Below are positions 1 through 8,115 of a DNA stretch of 32,183 nt, piece by piece; position 1 is the first letter of the stretch; each line of letters starts with the position of its first letter. Below the pieces are notes generated by a model. That model ran no database searches and was not told where the DNA came from. It worked only from the letters and a program-made list of their open reading frames with translations. The stretch is from the NCBI GenBank assembly GCA_012513855.1, contig JAAZBK010000315.1:1-32183 (forward strand), given 5' to 3'. This stretch comes from Acidimicrobiales bacterium (GTDB lineage: Bacteria > Actinomycetota > Acidimicrobiia > Acidimicrobiales > Iamiaceae). The position numbers and the translations under genes are program-made.

Positions 1-392
1 AGGTGATCGACCGGACCGGCGCCCTGGAGAGGGTGTGCATCGGCTCCTTCTCCGACGAGCGCATCGAGCGCCTCAAGGCTGCGTTGGGGCCCAAACTGTG
101 CACCTCACTCGGGCCGAAGGGGGTGGCGCGGCTCCGCGCCGGTTCGTTCGGGCTGCCGTCGGGCCGGGTCGAGGGGGCCTGCGTCCAGGTACCGCACCGG
201 TTGAAGGGCGTCCGCCTGGTCGACGACCGGTTCGTGTCGCGGGCCCACGCCGCCGGGCTGCAGGTGCACGTGTGGACCATCGACGACCCGGCCGAGATGC
301 ACGAACTGCTCGACCGGGGCGTCGACGGGATCATGACCGATCGGCCGGCCACCCTGCGCGAGGTGCTCGAGTCCCGCGGCGCCTGGTTCTAG
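1..392 (+). CDS. Glycerophosphodiester phosphodiesterase, C-terminal part (5' truncated by window)
   Basis: Only the last 130 or so codons are present; the reading frame is open to the left edge. The C-terminal block reads HVWTIDDPAEMHELLDRGVD followed by GIMTDRP, the typical last strand and helix of the GDPD TIM barrel. Such enzymes split glycerophosphodiesters into glycerol 3-phosphate and an alcohol. The metal-binding and catalytic residues lie upstream and are not visible, so activity cannot be judged. The TAG stop (390-392) overlaps the stop of the opposing flavoprotein gene. A GTG at position 3 is in frame but is internal to the domain and not a real start. The family call is firm; substrate and location (cytosolic or exported) are unknown. 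Confidence 0.85.
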   Translation, partial: VIDRTGALERVCIGSFSDERIERLKAALGPKLCTSLGPKGVARLRAGSFGLPSGRVEGACVQVPHRLKGVRLVDDRFVSRAHAAGLQVHVWTIDDPAEMHELLDRGVDGIMTDRPATLREVLESRGAWF

Positions 393-1774
393 GACCCGCT
401 CGGCAGCAACACGCCCGGGTTGCAGATCCCGTCGGGGTCGAGGGCTCGCTTCACCGCGACCATGGCGGAGACGTCGGCGGGCCCCCTGGCCAGGTGGAGC
501 CAGCGGCGCTTGGCCCGGCCGATCCCGTGCTCGGCCGAGATGCTGCCACCCCGATCGGCCACGTCGACCAGGACGGCCTCGTCGACCGAGTCGTCGCCCG
601 GCTCGATGCCGGTGACGTTCACGTGGACGTTGCCGTCGCCCGCGTGGCCGAAGCACCAGGTCCGAGCCTCGGGTGCCACCGACGCCACCAGCTCTGGCAC
701 CTCGGTCACGAAATCGGCGAGGGATCGCGGAGGCAAGGTGACGTCGAGCTTGTGGGCGGGGCCGACCCGGGCGATGGCCTCGGTGTGGAGCTCCCGGTAC
801 CGCCAGAGCTCGCGACGCTGACGTTCATCGGTGGCCACCACCACCTCGACCACGCCGTCCATCGACGTCAGCACCCCGTCGAGCAGGGCGTGCGGATCCG
901 CCCTAGACGCCACCTCCACCAGCAGGGTCGCCGGTGCCGGTGTGGCGAAGGGAACCATCAGACCCATCGATGAGCAGACGAGCGCCAGTCCGGCATCGAC
1001 CATGAGCTCCACGGCTTCCAGCTCCACCACCTCGCGGCGAAGGGTGGTGGCCGCCGACACCGCCGAGCCGATCGACCCGAAGGCGACCAGAACGCAGGAT
1101 GCGGGCGCCCGCGGCGGTACGAGCCGCAACCTCGCTCGGGTGACGAGACCGAGGGTGCCCTCGCTGCCGCAGAGCAGCGCACCCAGGTCGTAGCCGGTGT
1201 TGTCCTTCTCCACCGCCGGCAGGTGGCTGATCACCTCGGAGGTGCCGAGCACGGCTTCGACCCCCAACAGCTGGCGTCGGGTACCACCGTGGCGGATGAA
1301 GCGGAGACCGCCGGCGTCGGTGGCCACCGATCCCCCGACGGTTGCGGTGTCCCTGGCCGACCAGTCGACCCCGTACTGCCACCCCGCCGCCGCGGCCGCC
1401 GCCTGCACGGCCCCGATGGTGGCCCCCGCTCCGGCGGTGAGCTGGCCCGAGGTGGCGTCGATGTCGTCCACCCCGTCGAACCGGGTGAGGTCGACCACCA
1501 CTCCGCCGTCGAGGGGCACCGCTCCCCCGACCAGGCCGGTGTTGCCGCCCTGGGGGACCAGGGCCACGCCCAACTCCCGGGCGGCGGCCACCAGAGCGGC
1601 CACCTCGGCCACGCGGCCGGGCCTCACCACAGGTGCGGGGCGGGCCCGAAAGCGCCCGGTCCAGTCGACCGAGCGCGAAGCGGTGAGGTCGGGGTCGGTC
1701 AGCACGTGGGTGCGGCCGACTATGCCGACCGCCCGTGCGACCATGGCGGCCACCGGCTCGGAGGAATCGACCAT
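389..1774 (-). CDS. FAD-binding oxidoreductase, GlcD / D-lactate dehydrogenase type
   Basis: This 461-residue protein has the PCMH/VAO-type FAD domain (PQGGNTGLVGG at 74-84, GSEGTLGLVT at 203-212) followed by the FAD-oxidase C-terminal domain with GHAGDGNVHVNV and SAEHGIGRAKRRW, whose histidines bind metal and substrate in this family. It ends with the usual LDPDGICNPGVLLP-like tail. Family members oxidise 2-hydroxy acids (D-lactate, glycolate, D-2-hydroxyglutarate); the substrate cannot be chosen here. I start at the ATG at 1774 because family similarity begins soon after it. The frame stays open to 2212, but that extension is low-complexity and unlike the family. A second ATG at 1744 is possible. 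It converges on the GDPD gene and appears monocistronic. Confidence 0.9.
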   Translation of the reverse strand: MVDSSEPVAAMVARAVGIVGRTHVLTDPDLTASRSVDWTGRFRARPAPVVRPGRVAEVAALVAAARELGVALVPQGGNTGLVGGAVPLDGGVVVDLTRFDGVDDIDATSGQLTAGAGATIGAVQAAAAAAGWQYGVDWSARDTATVGGSVATDAGGLRFIRHGGTRRQLLGVEAVLGTSEVISHLPAVEKDNTGYDLGALLCGSEGTLGLVTRARLRLVPPRAPASCVLVAFGSIGSAVSAATTLRREVVELEAVELMVDAGLALVCSSMGLMVPFATPAPATLLVEVASRADPHALLDGVLTSMDGVVEVVVATDERQRRELWRYRELHTEAIARVGPAHKLDVTLPPRSLADFVTEVPELVASVAPEARTWCFGHAGDGNVHVNVTGIEPGDDSVDEAVLVDVADRGGSISAEHGIGRAKRRWLHLARGPADVSAMVAVKRALDPDGICNPGVLLPSGS

Positions 1775-2082
1775 GGAGATCGGTCTAGTTCGTCGGAGTT
1801 GCGCGTTCGCCACCCGTGCCGGCCGGCCTGTGTACGACCTGTGCACGACCATGTGAGGATCGGGTGGCTTCCTGGGGAGAACTGGAAAGGTTCGGGGACA
1901 ACCCTGTGAACTGAGGGATATCGCTTGACCGAGGTCCCGAGCGGGTCCATGGTGGGCCTCGTCAGGAACGCAGCGAGCGATCCGGACACCGGGCAAGAAG
2001 CCCCCGGTCACCAGCCAGCGGTTCGCCGCAGGGCAGAGGTCGAGGGTGGTCCGAGGTCCAGGTCGGTCGAGTGCACCAGACG

Positions 2083-2097
2083 CCGGTTCGGAACCGG
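2083..2097. repeat. 15-bp perfect palindrome (operator-like)
   Basis: CCGGTTC-G-GAACCGG has two 7-base arms around a single central base. A one-base loop cannot form a hairpin with all pairs closed, so the symmetry fits a dimeric DNA-binding protein better than an RNA stem. It sits about 310 bases from the flavoprotein start and 420 from the first receptor gene. No regulator can be assigned, and no second copy was noticed. Confidence 0.35.
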
Positions 2098-2252
2098 TCG
2101 CCGGTCCCTCGGGACAGGTGGACGGAATCGGGCCGGGAGCCGATCCCGGCTCGGAGCCCATCGCCCTCGGGTGGTGGACACCGAGTGCAGGTTCGATCGG
2201 CGGGTCACCCAACGGTCGCCTCCGGGCGAGCGGAACGGGAGCCCGAACGGTC

Positions 2253-2298
2253 GGCCCCGAGGAGCTGGCTGGCGCAAGCCGGTCGGTTACTCGGGGCC
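2253..2298 (+). repeat. 46-nt nested stem-loop: 9-bp outer stem and inner stem
   Basis: GGCCCCGAG (2253-2261) pairs perfectly with CTCGGGGCC (2290-2298). Inside, CTGGCT pairs with AGCCGG around a ggcgca loop, with one G-T wobble. A short T-run (GTTTT) follows about seven bases after the stem. It lies about 220 bases upstream of the first receptor gene. It could be a leader structure, attenuator or imperfect terminator; no known riboswitch consensus was recognised. Confidence 0.45.
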
Positions 2299-2444
2299 AC
2301 CACCGTTTTCGCCCTCGTGACGTTCGTCATGGGACCTCGAGGGTCGTCCGCGTCGCGGTAGTCCGAACGCCCCACCGACAGGGCCATTCGACCCGTATCG
2401 GGACCCTTCCGGGAGGGTCGTTCGGCTCAAAGTGCTGAAGACGG

Positions 2445-2474
2445 TTCAAGATCGGGTCCCAGCATCCGTATGTT
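2445..2474 (+). promoter_or_regulatory. Candidate promoter for the first receptor gene
   Basis: A weak -35-like TTCAAG (2445-2450) and a -10-like TATGTT (2469-2474) are separated by 18 bases. They would give a leader of roughly 40 nt before the ATG at 2520, which has a good ribosome binding site, GGGGAGG at 2506-2512, seven bases from the start. The -35 matches consensus at only three of six positions, so this is tentative. Confidence 0.3.
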
Positions 2475-2519
2475 CACCTAAGGGTCATCAGCTGAGTACC
2501 GACCCGGGGAGGCATCATC

Positions 2520-4223
2520 ATGGGCAGACTGACCCGATCGGCCGTCGGCGCCCTCGCGATCCTGTCGCTCGTGGTGGCCTCGTGCGGAGGCGACGACGAC
2601 GCGGCCGACCAGAACCCGTCGGTCGACATCGGCGGCGAACCCGTCGAGAGCGGCTTCCCCGCTGACCCCGAGCCCCAGCGCGGCGGACAGCTCGTCTACG
2701 GCCTCGAGGCCGACACCGACAACTTCTGCCTCCCCGAGGCCCAACTGGCCATCTCGGGCATCCAGGTCGCCCGGGCGATCTTCGACCCCCTGGTGGTGCC
2801 CGACGGCGAGGGCGGGTACTCCCCCTACCTGGCCAAGTCGGTGACACCGAGCAACCAGTACAAGACCTGGACCATCGAGCTGCGGCCCGGCGTCACGTTC
2901 CACGACGGCACGAGGCTCGACGCCACGGTGGTGAAGAACAACCTCGATGCCTACCGCGGCCAGTACGAGGGCCGGAACTCGCTGTTGCTCGCCTTCGCGT
3001 ACAGCGACATCGCCGACGTGCAGGTGCGAGACGAGCTGACGGTCGTCGTCACCACCAAGGTGCCGTGGGTGAAGTTCGACGCCGCCCTCTACAACTCGGG
3101 CCGGGTCCTGATGGTCTCCCAGTCCCAGCTCGACGCGTCCACGGAGTCCTGCGCCACCGAGCCGGTGGGCACCGGCCCCTTCGTCCTGAGCTCCTGGGAT
3201 CAGGGGAGCAGCATGAAGCTGAAGCGCAACGACCGCTACTGGGTCAAGGCTCCCGACGGCAAGCCCTACCCGTACGTGGGGGCGCTCGAGTTCCGTCCCA
3301 TCTCCAACGACGAGGAACGGGTGGCCGAGCTGCGCCGGGGCGACATCAACATCATGCACTCGAGCTCGTCGTCTGACATCTCTGGGAACCTGACCCAGCT
3401 GCGCGACGCCGGGGCCATAAACCTGGTGGTCAGCCGGGAGTACACCGAGACGATGTACTTCATGCTCAACGTCGACTCCACGCCGTTCGACGTGCGGGAG
3501 AACCGGGTGGCGGTGGCCCAGGCCATCGACCGGGAGAAGATCAACGAGGTCGCCAACCTCTCGTTCCCCGAGCTGGCCGACGGCCCGTTCGCCGAAGGCG
3601 TGTCCGGCTACCTGGAGGAGAACGGCTTCCCGGCCCACGACGCGGAAGCTGCCAAAGCCCACGTCGCCGAGATGAAGGAGAGCGGGGGCGACACCGCGTT
3701 CCGCCTCCTGTCCAGCAACAACCCGTCGACGATCCGCGTCTCGGTGCTGGCCAAGCGCATGCTCGAGGACGCCGGCTTCACCGTGGAGCTCGAGGTCGAG
3801 CGCCAGGTCGACCTGATCTCGCGTGCCATCAGCGGCGACTACGACATGTTGTTCTTCCGGAACCAGCCCGGCGACGACCCCGACAGCAACCGCATCTGGT
3901 GGTACGGCGGCGAGGACGGCGCGTCGAACCTGGTGAACTTCGGACGCTTCGACGACGACGTCATCGACGAGAACCTCGACATCGGCAGGCAGAACCCCGA
4001 TGAGGCGGCCCGGCAGGCGGCCTATGAGACCGTCAACCGACGCATGGGCGAGCAGGTCTACAACATCTACCTCTTCTACCAACCGTGGGCCGTGGCGATG
4101 TCGTCTGACGTGCACGGCGTCTTCGGCCCGGAGCTTCCCGCCGGTGACCCTGCCTCCAAGCGCCTCGTCACCGGTCATCCCCTGCTCGGCCTCTGGATCG
4201 ACGGGAGCACCGCAGGCGGCTGA
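2520..4223 (+). CDS. ABC importer peptide-binding lipoprotein (SBP family 5), first of three paralogues
   Basis: This 567-residue extracytoplasmic solute-binding protein resembles DppA/OppA. The N-terminus is a lipoprotein signal with lipobox VASC (Cys22), followed by an acidic linker. Family 5 features include RGGQLVYGLEA near residue 55, YLAKSVTPSNQYKTWTIELR and FHDGTRLDATVVKNNLDAYR. Two mature cysteines (NFCLPEAQ and ESCATEP) are conserved in all three local paralogues and could form a disulfide. The C-terminus GHPLLGLWI is also shared. Role by family: capture of peptides or similar solutes and delivery to the permease pair encoded downstream. The GGGGAGG ribosome binding site supports the ATG. 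Substrate is unknown. Confidence 0.93.
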   Translation: MGRLTRSAVGALAILSLVVASCGGDDDAADQNPSVDIGGEPVESGFPADPEPQRGGQLVYGLEADTDNFCLPEAQLAISGIQVARAIFDPLVVPDGEGGYSPYLAKSVTPSNQYKTWTIELRPGVTFHDGTRLDATVVKNNLDAYRGQYEGRNSLLLAFAYSDIADVQVRDELTVVVTTKVPWVKFDAALYNSGRVLMVSQSQLDASTESCATEPVGTGPFVLSSWDQGSSMKLKRNDRYWVKAPDGKPYPYVGALEFRPISNDEERVAELRRGDINIMHSSSSSDISGNLTQLRDAGAINLVVSREYTETMYFMLNVDSTPFDVRENRVAVAQAIDREKINEVANLSFPELADGPFAEGVSGYLEENGFPAHDAEAAKAHVAEMKESGGDTAFRLLSSNNPSTIRVSVLAKRMLEDAGFTVELEVERQVDLISRAISGDYDMLFFRNQPGDDPDSNRIWWYGGEDGASNLVNFGRFDDDVIDENLDIGRQNPDEAARQAAYETVNRRMGEQVYNIYLFYQPWAVAMSSDVHGVFGPELPAGDPASKRLVTGHPLLGLWIDGSTAGG

Positions 4224-4327
4224 AGGCCCGTCGCTGAGGCGCCCGTGGCGGTGACGACCGTCGCAGCGCGCCGATTTGTTCCGGTGCTCGCTTGAGCAAA
4301 GCCGCCTTCGAGCCGAAGTGCTAGGTC

Positions 4328-6064
4328 ATGCACTGCCTTCCCCCGCACGACCGCCAGCGACCGCCCACGTCATCGGACCGCCGGTGGCGATCGAGGCTCG
4401 CCACCTTGTTGGCGGCATCCACCCTGCTCGTGGCCGGCTGCGGCGACGACTCCTCCGGTGGAGCGGTGGCCCAGCGCTCCGACCTGCGCATCGACCAGAT
4501 CGGCGAAGCCGTCGAGAGCGGCCTGCCGGAGGATGCCAAGCCGGTTCGCGGCGGGCAGATCGTGTACGGCCTGGAGGCTGAGACGAGCCACTTCTGCCTG
4601 TCGTCAGCCCAGGTTGCGGTCTCGGGCATGCAGGTGATGCGAGCGATCTACGACCCGCTCGTGGTCCCCGATGCCGAGGGGAACTACCGGCCGTACCTGG
4701 CCGACTCGGTCGAGCCCGACGCCACCTACGAGACGTGGACGATCAAGCTCCGCCCCGGGATCGTGTTCCACGACGAGTCTCCGCTCACCGCCGAGGTCGT
4801 GAAGAACAACCTCGACGCCTACCGGGGTGAGTACCCGGGCCGCAGCTCAGACCTGTTCCTCTTCGCCTTCGACAACATCGAGTCGATCTCGGTGGTGAAC
4901 GAGCTCACCCTGAAGGTGAGCACCAAGGTCCCCTGGGTGGCATTCCGGGCCGCCCTCTACAACTCGGGCCGCGTCGGGATCATGGCCCAGGCGCAGCTGG
5001 ACGCCGACGTCGATCGGTGCGAGACGCATCCGGTGGGCACCGGACCGTTCGAGTTCGTGTCGTGGACCTACGGCGATTCCTTGAACGTGGTCAGCAATCC
5101 CGACTACTGGCAGGACGCTCCCGACGGAGAGCCCTACCCCTACGTCGACGCCATCGAGTTCCGTCCCATCCCCAACGCCGATCAGAGGTTGAGCGCACTG
5201 GTGCAGGGCGACATCAACATGCTTCACACCTCGGTGATCTCCGACATGGTGAGCAACCTGCCAGACCTGGTGGCGGACGGAGCGGTGAACACCCTCGTCT
5301 CCGACGACTTCACCGAGACCGCCTACACGATGTTCAACGTCGCCGAGCCACCGTTCGACCGGCGTGAGGCCAGGATCGCGTTCGCCCACGCGGTGGATCG
5401 GAACAAGCTCAACGAGGTGGCCAACAAGGGCGGCGCCGCCCTGGCCGACGGCCCCTTCCCGCCCGGGGTGCCCGGCTACGTGGAGGAATCGGGTCGACCC
5501 GGATACGACCCGGAGAAGGCCAAGGCCATGGTGGCCGATCTGAAGGCCGAGGGCGTCGACATGTCGTTCACCTTCCTCGACACCGCGGATCCGGCCAGCC
5601 TCCGGGCCACCGTCCTGGCCGTGGAGATGCTCGAGGAGGCCGGGTTCGAGGTGAAGCTGGTGATCGAGGACGAGGAGACGCTGATCGAGCGCGCGATCGC
5701 CGGCGACTTCCAGGCCGCGGCCTTCCGAAACCAGCCCGGCGACGATCCCGACATGAACTACATGTGGTGGTACGGCGAGGGGAACCCGGTGAACTTCGCC
5801 CGCTTCGACGACCCCGTGATCAACGAGGCCCTGAGGAAGGGCCGCAGCGAACCCGACGAGGAGGAGCGCCGCGAGCTCTACGAGGCGATCCACCAGCAGA
5901 TGGCGCAGGAGGTCTACTACTCCTACAACTGGTACGTGCCGTGGGCCGTCGCCGAGGCTGCCAACGTCCACGGCATCCTCGGTCCCGACCTCCCGAGCGG
6001 CCACGCATCCAGCACCCGCCTCGGAAGCGCCCACCCCCTGCACGGCGTGTGGATCTCGAACTGA
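4328..6064 (+). CDS. ABC importer peptide-binding lipoprotein (SBP family 5), second paralogue
   Basis: This 578-residue protein is collinear with the first receptor: RGGQIVYGLEAETSHFCLSS, then DPLVVPDAEGNYRPYLADSV, the KNNLDAYRGEYPGRSS block and a C-terminal AHPLHGVWIS. A 23-residue basic stretch precedes the hydrophobic signal, and the lipobox is LVAGC (Cys38). The paired cysteines are kept (HFCLSS, DRCETH). The ATG at 4328 is the only sensible start upstream of the signal, although its ribosome binding site is poor (AGG two bases before it). It lies 104 bases after the first receptor, so it may have its own promoter or be co-transcribed. It most likely shares the downstream permease with its paralogues. 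Confidence 0.92.
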   Translation: MHCLPPHDRQRPPTSSDRRWRSRLATLLAASTLLVAGCGDDSSGGAVAQRSDLRIDQIGEAVESGLPEDAKPVRGGQIVYGLEAETSHFCLSSAQVAVSGMQVMRAIYDPLVVPDAEGNYRPYLADSVEPDATYETWTIKLRPGIVFHDESPLTAEVVKNNLDAYRGEYPGRSSDLFLFAFDNIESISVVNELTLKVSTKVPWVAFRAALYNSGRVGIMAQAQLDADVDRCETHPVGTGPFEFVSWTYGDSLNVVSNPDYWQDAPDGEPYPYVDAIEFRPIPNADQRLSALVQGDINMLHTSVISDMVSNLPDLVADGAVNTLVSDDFTETAYTMFNVAEPPFDRREARIAFAHAVDRNKLNEVANKGGAALADGPFPPGVPGYVEESGRPGYDPEKAKAMVADLKAEGVDMSFTFLDTADPASLRATVLAVEMLEEAGFEVKLVIEDEETLIERAIAGDFQAAAFRNQPGDDPDMNYMWWYGEGNPVNFARFDDPVINEALRKGRSEPDEEERRELYEAIHQQMAQEVYYSYNWYVPWAVAEAANVHGILGPDLPSGHASSTRLGSAHPLHGVWISN

Positions 6065-6090
6065 CCGGGTAGCGGACGTCGGTGGCCGCA

Positions 6091-6110
6091 CACCCCGCGT
6101 GACCGGGGTG
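6091..6110 (+). terminator. GC-rich hairpin after the second receptor gene (terminator or attenuator candidate)
   Basis: CACCCCG (6091-6097) and CGGGGTG (6104-6110) form a perfect 7-bp stem with a 6-nt loop, 26 bases after the stop codon. There is no T-run, so it does not meet the usual intrinsic terminator pattern; such hairpins may still end or stabilise transcripts in high-GC actinobacteria. A TATGGT at 6137-6142 just downstream could be the -10 of a separate promoter for the third receptor. Confidence 0.35.
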
Positions 6111-6232
6111 CGACGCAGCGCCGCGTTCGCACCCGCTATGGTCACCGTCACGCCAAGAGGCCGTGGTCACGTCGAAGTGCCAGGGTCCGCCGGCCACCGG
6201 CCACAGTGCGATATCAAGCAAGGGGATCCTGT

Positions 6233-8008
6233 ATGTCAATCCGAGCGTCACGCTCACGCCGTCGTGCCCGTTCAGGGGCAGCTCTGCTGTTGGCCGCGAG
6301 CCTGTTGGCCGCGGGTTGCGGCGGCTCCAAGTCAGACGACGAATCGAACTCGACCGACCCGACCGCTCAGGGGAACGGCGACGACGGTCTCAACGTCGAG
6401 GCCGGCGAGTCCGGTCTCGAAGAAGCCGGCGAGCCCCAGCGCGGCGGCAAGCTGGTCTACGGGATCGAGGGCGAGTCCAGCGCCGGCTGGTGCCTCTCGG
6501 AGGCCCAGCTCGCCATCTCGGGGATGATGGTGGCCCGGGCGTTCTACGACACCCTCACCGTGCCCAACGCCAACGGCGAGTACGTGCCGTACCTGGCTCA
6601 GGACGTCACCCCCAACGACGACTACACGCAGTGGACCATCACCCTCCGCGAGGGCATCAAGTTCCACGACGGCACCGACCTCACCGCCGAGGTGGTCAAG
6701 AACAACCTCGACGCCTACCGCGGCGCCTACGAGGGGCGGGCCTCCACGCTGTTCCTGTTCGTGTTGCAGGACATCGACTCCACCGAGGTCACCGCGCCCG
6801 ACACGGTGCAGGTGAACATGAAGCGCCCGTGGGTCTCGTTCCCGGCGTTCCTGTTCAGCTCCTCGCGCATGGGGATGATGGCCCAGGCCCAGCTCGACGC
6901 CGATCCCGCCGGTTGCTCCGAGCACCCGATCGGTACCGGTCCCTTCGAGTTCGTCAGCTGGACCCAGAACCAGCAGATGACCGGCAAGGCGTTCGCCGAC
7001 TACTGGCAGATCGCCCCCGACGGCGAGCCCTTCCCCTACGTCGACGAGATCGAGTTCCGGCCGATCCCCGACGGCACGGTGCGCAAGCAGGCCATCCAGA
7101 GCGGTGGCATCAACATCATGCACACCAGCGACGCCGAGCAGATCCAGAACGACTTCTTGAAGATGCGCAACGACGGTGACGTCAACCTGCTCGTCTCGGA
7201 GGCCCAGGCCGAGGTGTCGTTCATCCAGATGAACAGCACGATCCCGCCGTTCAACGACGTGCGCATGCGCCGGGCCCTGGCCATGGGCTCTGACCGCGAA
7301 GACGTGAACCAGCAGGTCAACGCCGGCCTGCCCACGGTGGCCACCGGCCCGTTCGCTCCCGGTACGCCAGGCTTCCTCGAGGATGCCGGCTTCCCCGAGT
7401 ACGACCCGGAGACGGCCAAGGCCCTCGTGGAGGAGTACCTGGCCGAGAACCCGGATCAGCCTGCTTCGTTCACCCTCCTCGCCACCACCGATCCCACCGT
7501 TCGCAAGATCGCCCAGCTCATCCAGCAGCGGGCTCGCGACATCGGTGTCACGGTCGAGATCCAGAGCGTCGAGCAGGCCACCCTCATCGACAGCGCCATC
7601 GCCAAGAACTACCAGGCAATGGTGTTCCGCAACTACCCCGGTGGCGACCCCGACCAGAACTACGTGTGGTGGTACGGCAACGCCAACCCGGTCAACTTCG
7701 GCGGCTGGGACGACCCCGAGCTCAACGCACTGCTCGACGAGGGCCGCGAGACAGCCGACCCCGACGAGCGTGAGAAGATCTACCAGGACGTGAACCGGAT
7801 CATGGCGGAGAAGGTCTACGGCATGTGGTCGTGGTACACGCCTTGGGCCATCGTGCTCGACGACACGGTCCACAACGTCTTCGGTCCTCCGCTGCCCGGC
7901 GACGATCCGTCGCAACCGGGCGACGCCACCACCGACGACGACGCTCGCCGTCCCACACGCGGTCTGGCCGTCGGCCACCCGCTGATCGGCCTGTGGATCG
8001 AGCAGTAG
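6233..8008 (+). CDS. ABC importer peptide-binding lipoprotein (SBP family 5), third paralogue
   Basis: This 591-residue protein has signal MSIRASRSRRRARSGAALLL and lipobox LAAGC (Cys29), followed by an acidic Ser/Asp/Asn-rich linker. I start at the ATG at 6233 because AGGGGA sits at 6221-6226 and the Arg-rich signal begins there; an in-frame ATG at 6206 would add nine residues without a better site. The paralogue motifs are present (GGKLVYGIEGESS, FHDGTDLTAEVVKNNLDAYR, GHPLIGLWIEQ) with cysteines in GWCLSE and AGCSEH. It carries an extra Asp/Pro-rich insertion just before the C-terminal motif. It is the receptor gene closest to the permeases, separated by 107 bases with two inverted repeats. 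Confidence 0.93.
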   Translation: MSIRASRSRRRARSGAALLLAASLLAAGCGGSKSDDESNSTDPTAQGNGDDGLNVEAGESGLEEAGEPQRGGKLVYGIEGESSAGWCLSEAQLAISGMMVARAFYDTLTVPNANGEYVPYLAQDVTPNDDYTQWTITLREGIKFHDGTDLTAEVVKNNLDAYRGAYEGRASTLFLFVLQDIDSTEVTAPDTVQVNMKRPWVSFPAFLFSSSRMGMMAQAQLDADPAGCSEHPIGTGPFEFVSWTQNQQMTGKAFADYWQIAPDGEPFPYVDEIEFRPIPDGTVRKQAIQSGGINIMHTSDAEQIQNDFLKMRNDGDVNLLVSEAQAEVSFIQMNSTIPPFNDVRMRRALAMGSDREDVNQQVNAGLPTVATGPFAPGTPGFLEDAGFPEYDPETAKALVEEYLAENPDQPASFTLLATTDPTVRKIAQLIQQRARDIGVTVEIQSVEQATLIDSAIAKNYQAMVFRNYPGGDPDQNYVWWYGNANPVNFGGWDDPELNALLDEGRETADPDEREKIYQDVNRIMAEKVYGMWSWYTPWAIVLDDTVHNVFGPPLPGDDPSQPGDATTDDDARRPTRGLAVGHPLIGLWIEQ

Positions 8009-8024
8009 GTTCACGACAGCAGTT

Positions 8025-8050
8025 CCACGACGACACCGTGTCGAGCGTGG
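8025..8050. repeat. Imperfect palindrome, operator or RNA stem candidate
   Basis: CCACG-a-CGACAC-c-GTGTCG-ag-CGTGG has two 11-base arms interrupted by 1-2 unmatched bases around a central C. The core CGACACcGTGTCG is a perfect 13-bp palindrome. It lies 17 bases after the third receptor stop. The symmetry would suit a dimeric regulator such as the TetR-like protein encoded at the end of this cluster, but no second copy was noticed upstream of 2520. Confidence 0.4.
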
Positions 8051-8065
8051 ATGTCTAGTTGCGGT

Positions 8066-8098
8066 GGGTCGACCGGCTGCTCGCCAGCCGGTCGACCC
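8066..8098 (+). promoter_or_regulatory. Strong intercistronic hairpin between receptor and permease genes
   Basis: GGGTCGACCGGCTG (8066-8079) pairs perfectly over 14 bp with CAGCCGGTCGACCC (8085-8098) around a 5-nt loop. Three more pairs form below a one-base bulge (GGT 8063-8065 with ACC 8100-8102). No T-run follows. Such stems between binding-protein and permease genes are known in ABC operons to protect the upstream message or attenuate read-through, giving more receptor than permease. That role is inferred here. Confidence 0.65.
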
Positions 8099-8115
8099 CA
8101 CCTCGTAGGGGAAAG

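Larger units (their letters stand above)
1775..2519. other. 745-base stretch without a convincing gene; rich in short inverted repeats
   Basis: ORFs exist here on both strands (for example 1925-2320 + and 2008-2277 -), but their translations are Arg/Pro/Gly-rich, lack recognisable motifs and overlap each other, as expected by chance at this GC. I found no tRNA, and no SRP, RNase P or tmRNA signature. The stretch has several perfect inverted repeats: 1988-1993/2003-2008, 2083-2089/2091-2097, 2104-2108/2111-2115, 2137-2142/2147-2152, 2253-2261/2290-2298 and 2402-2407/2414-2419. It must hold the upstream promoters of the divergent flavoprotein and importer genes. A structured RNA or long leader is possible. 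Confidence 0.5.

Noticed and set aside
1963-2010. SRP RNA-like string (GTCAGGAACGCAGC)
   Set aside because: The conserved GGAAG...AGCAG asymmetric loop of 4.5S RNA is not present in the right order, and flanking strands do not pair.
1775-2212. N-terminal extension of the FAD oxidase to GTG 2212
   Set aside because: The added 146 residues are Pro/Arg-rich with no family similarity; the FAD domain begins just after ATG 1774.
2478-4178. 566-codon open frame on the minus strand opposite the first receptor gene
   Set aside because: It is an Arg/Gly/Val/His-rich shadow of a clear SBP gene. Similar long minus frames occur opposite the other two receptors (4847-6151, 6332-8101), as expected from third-position GC.
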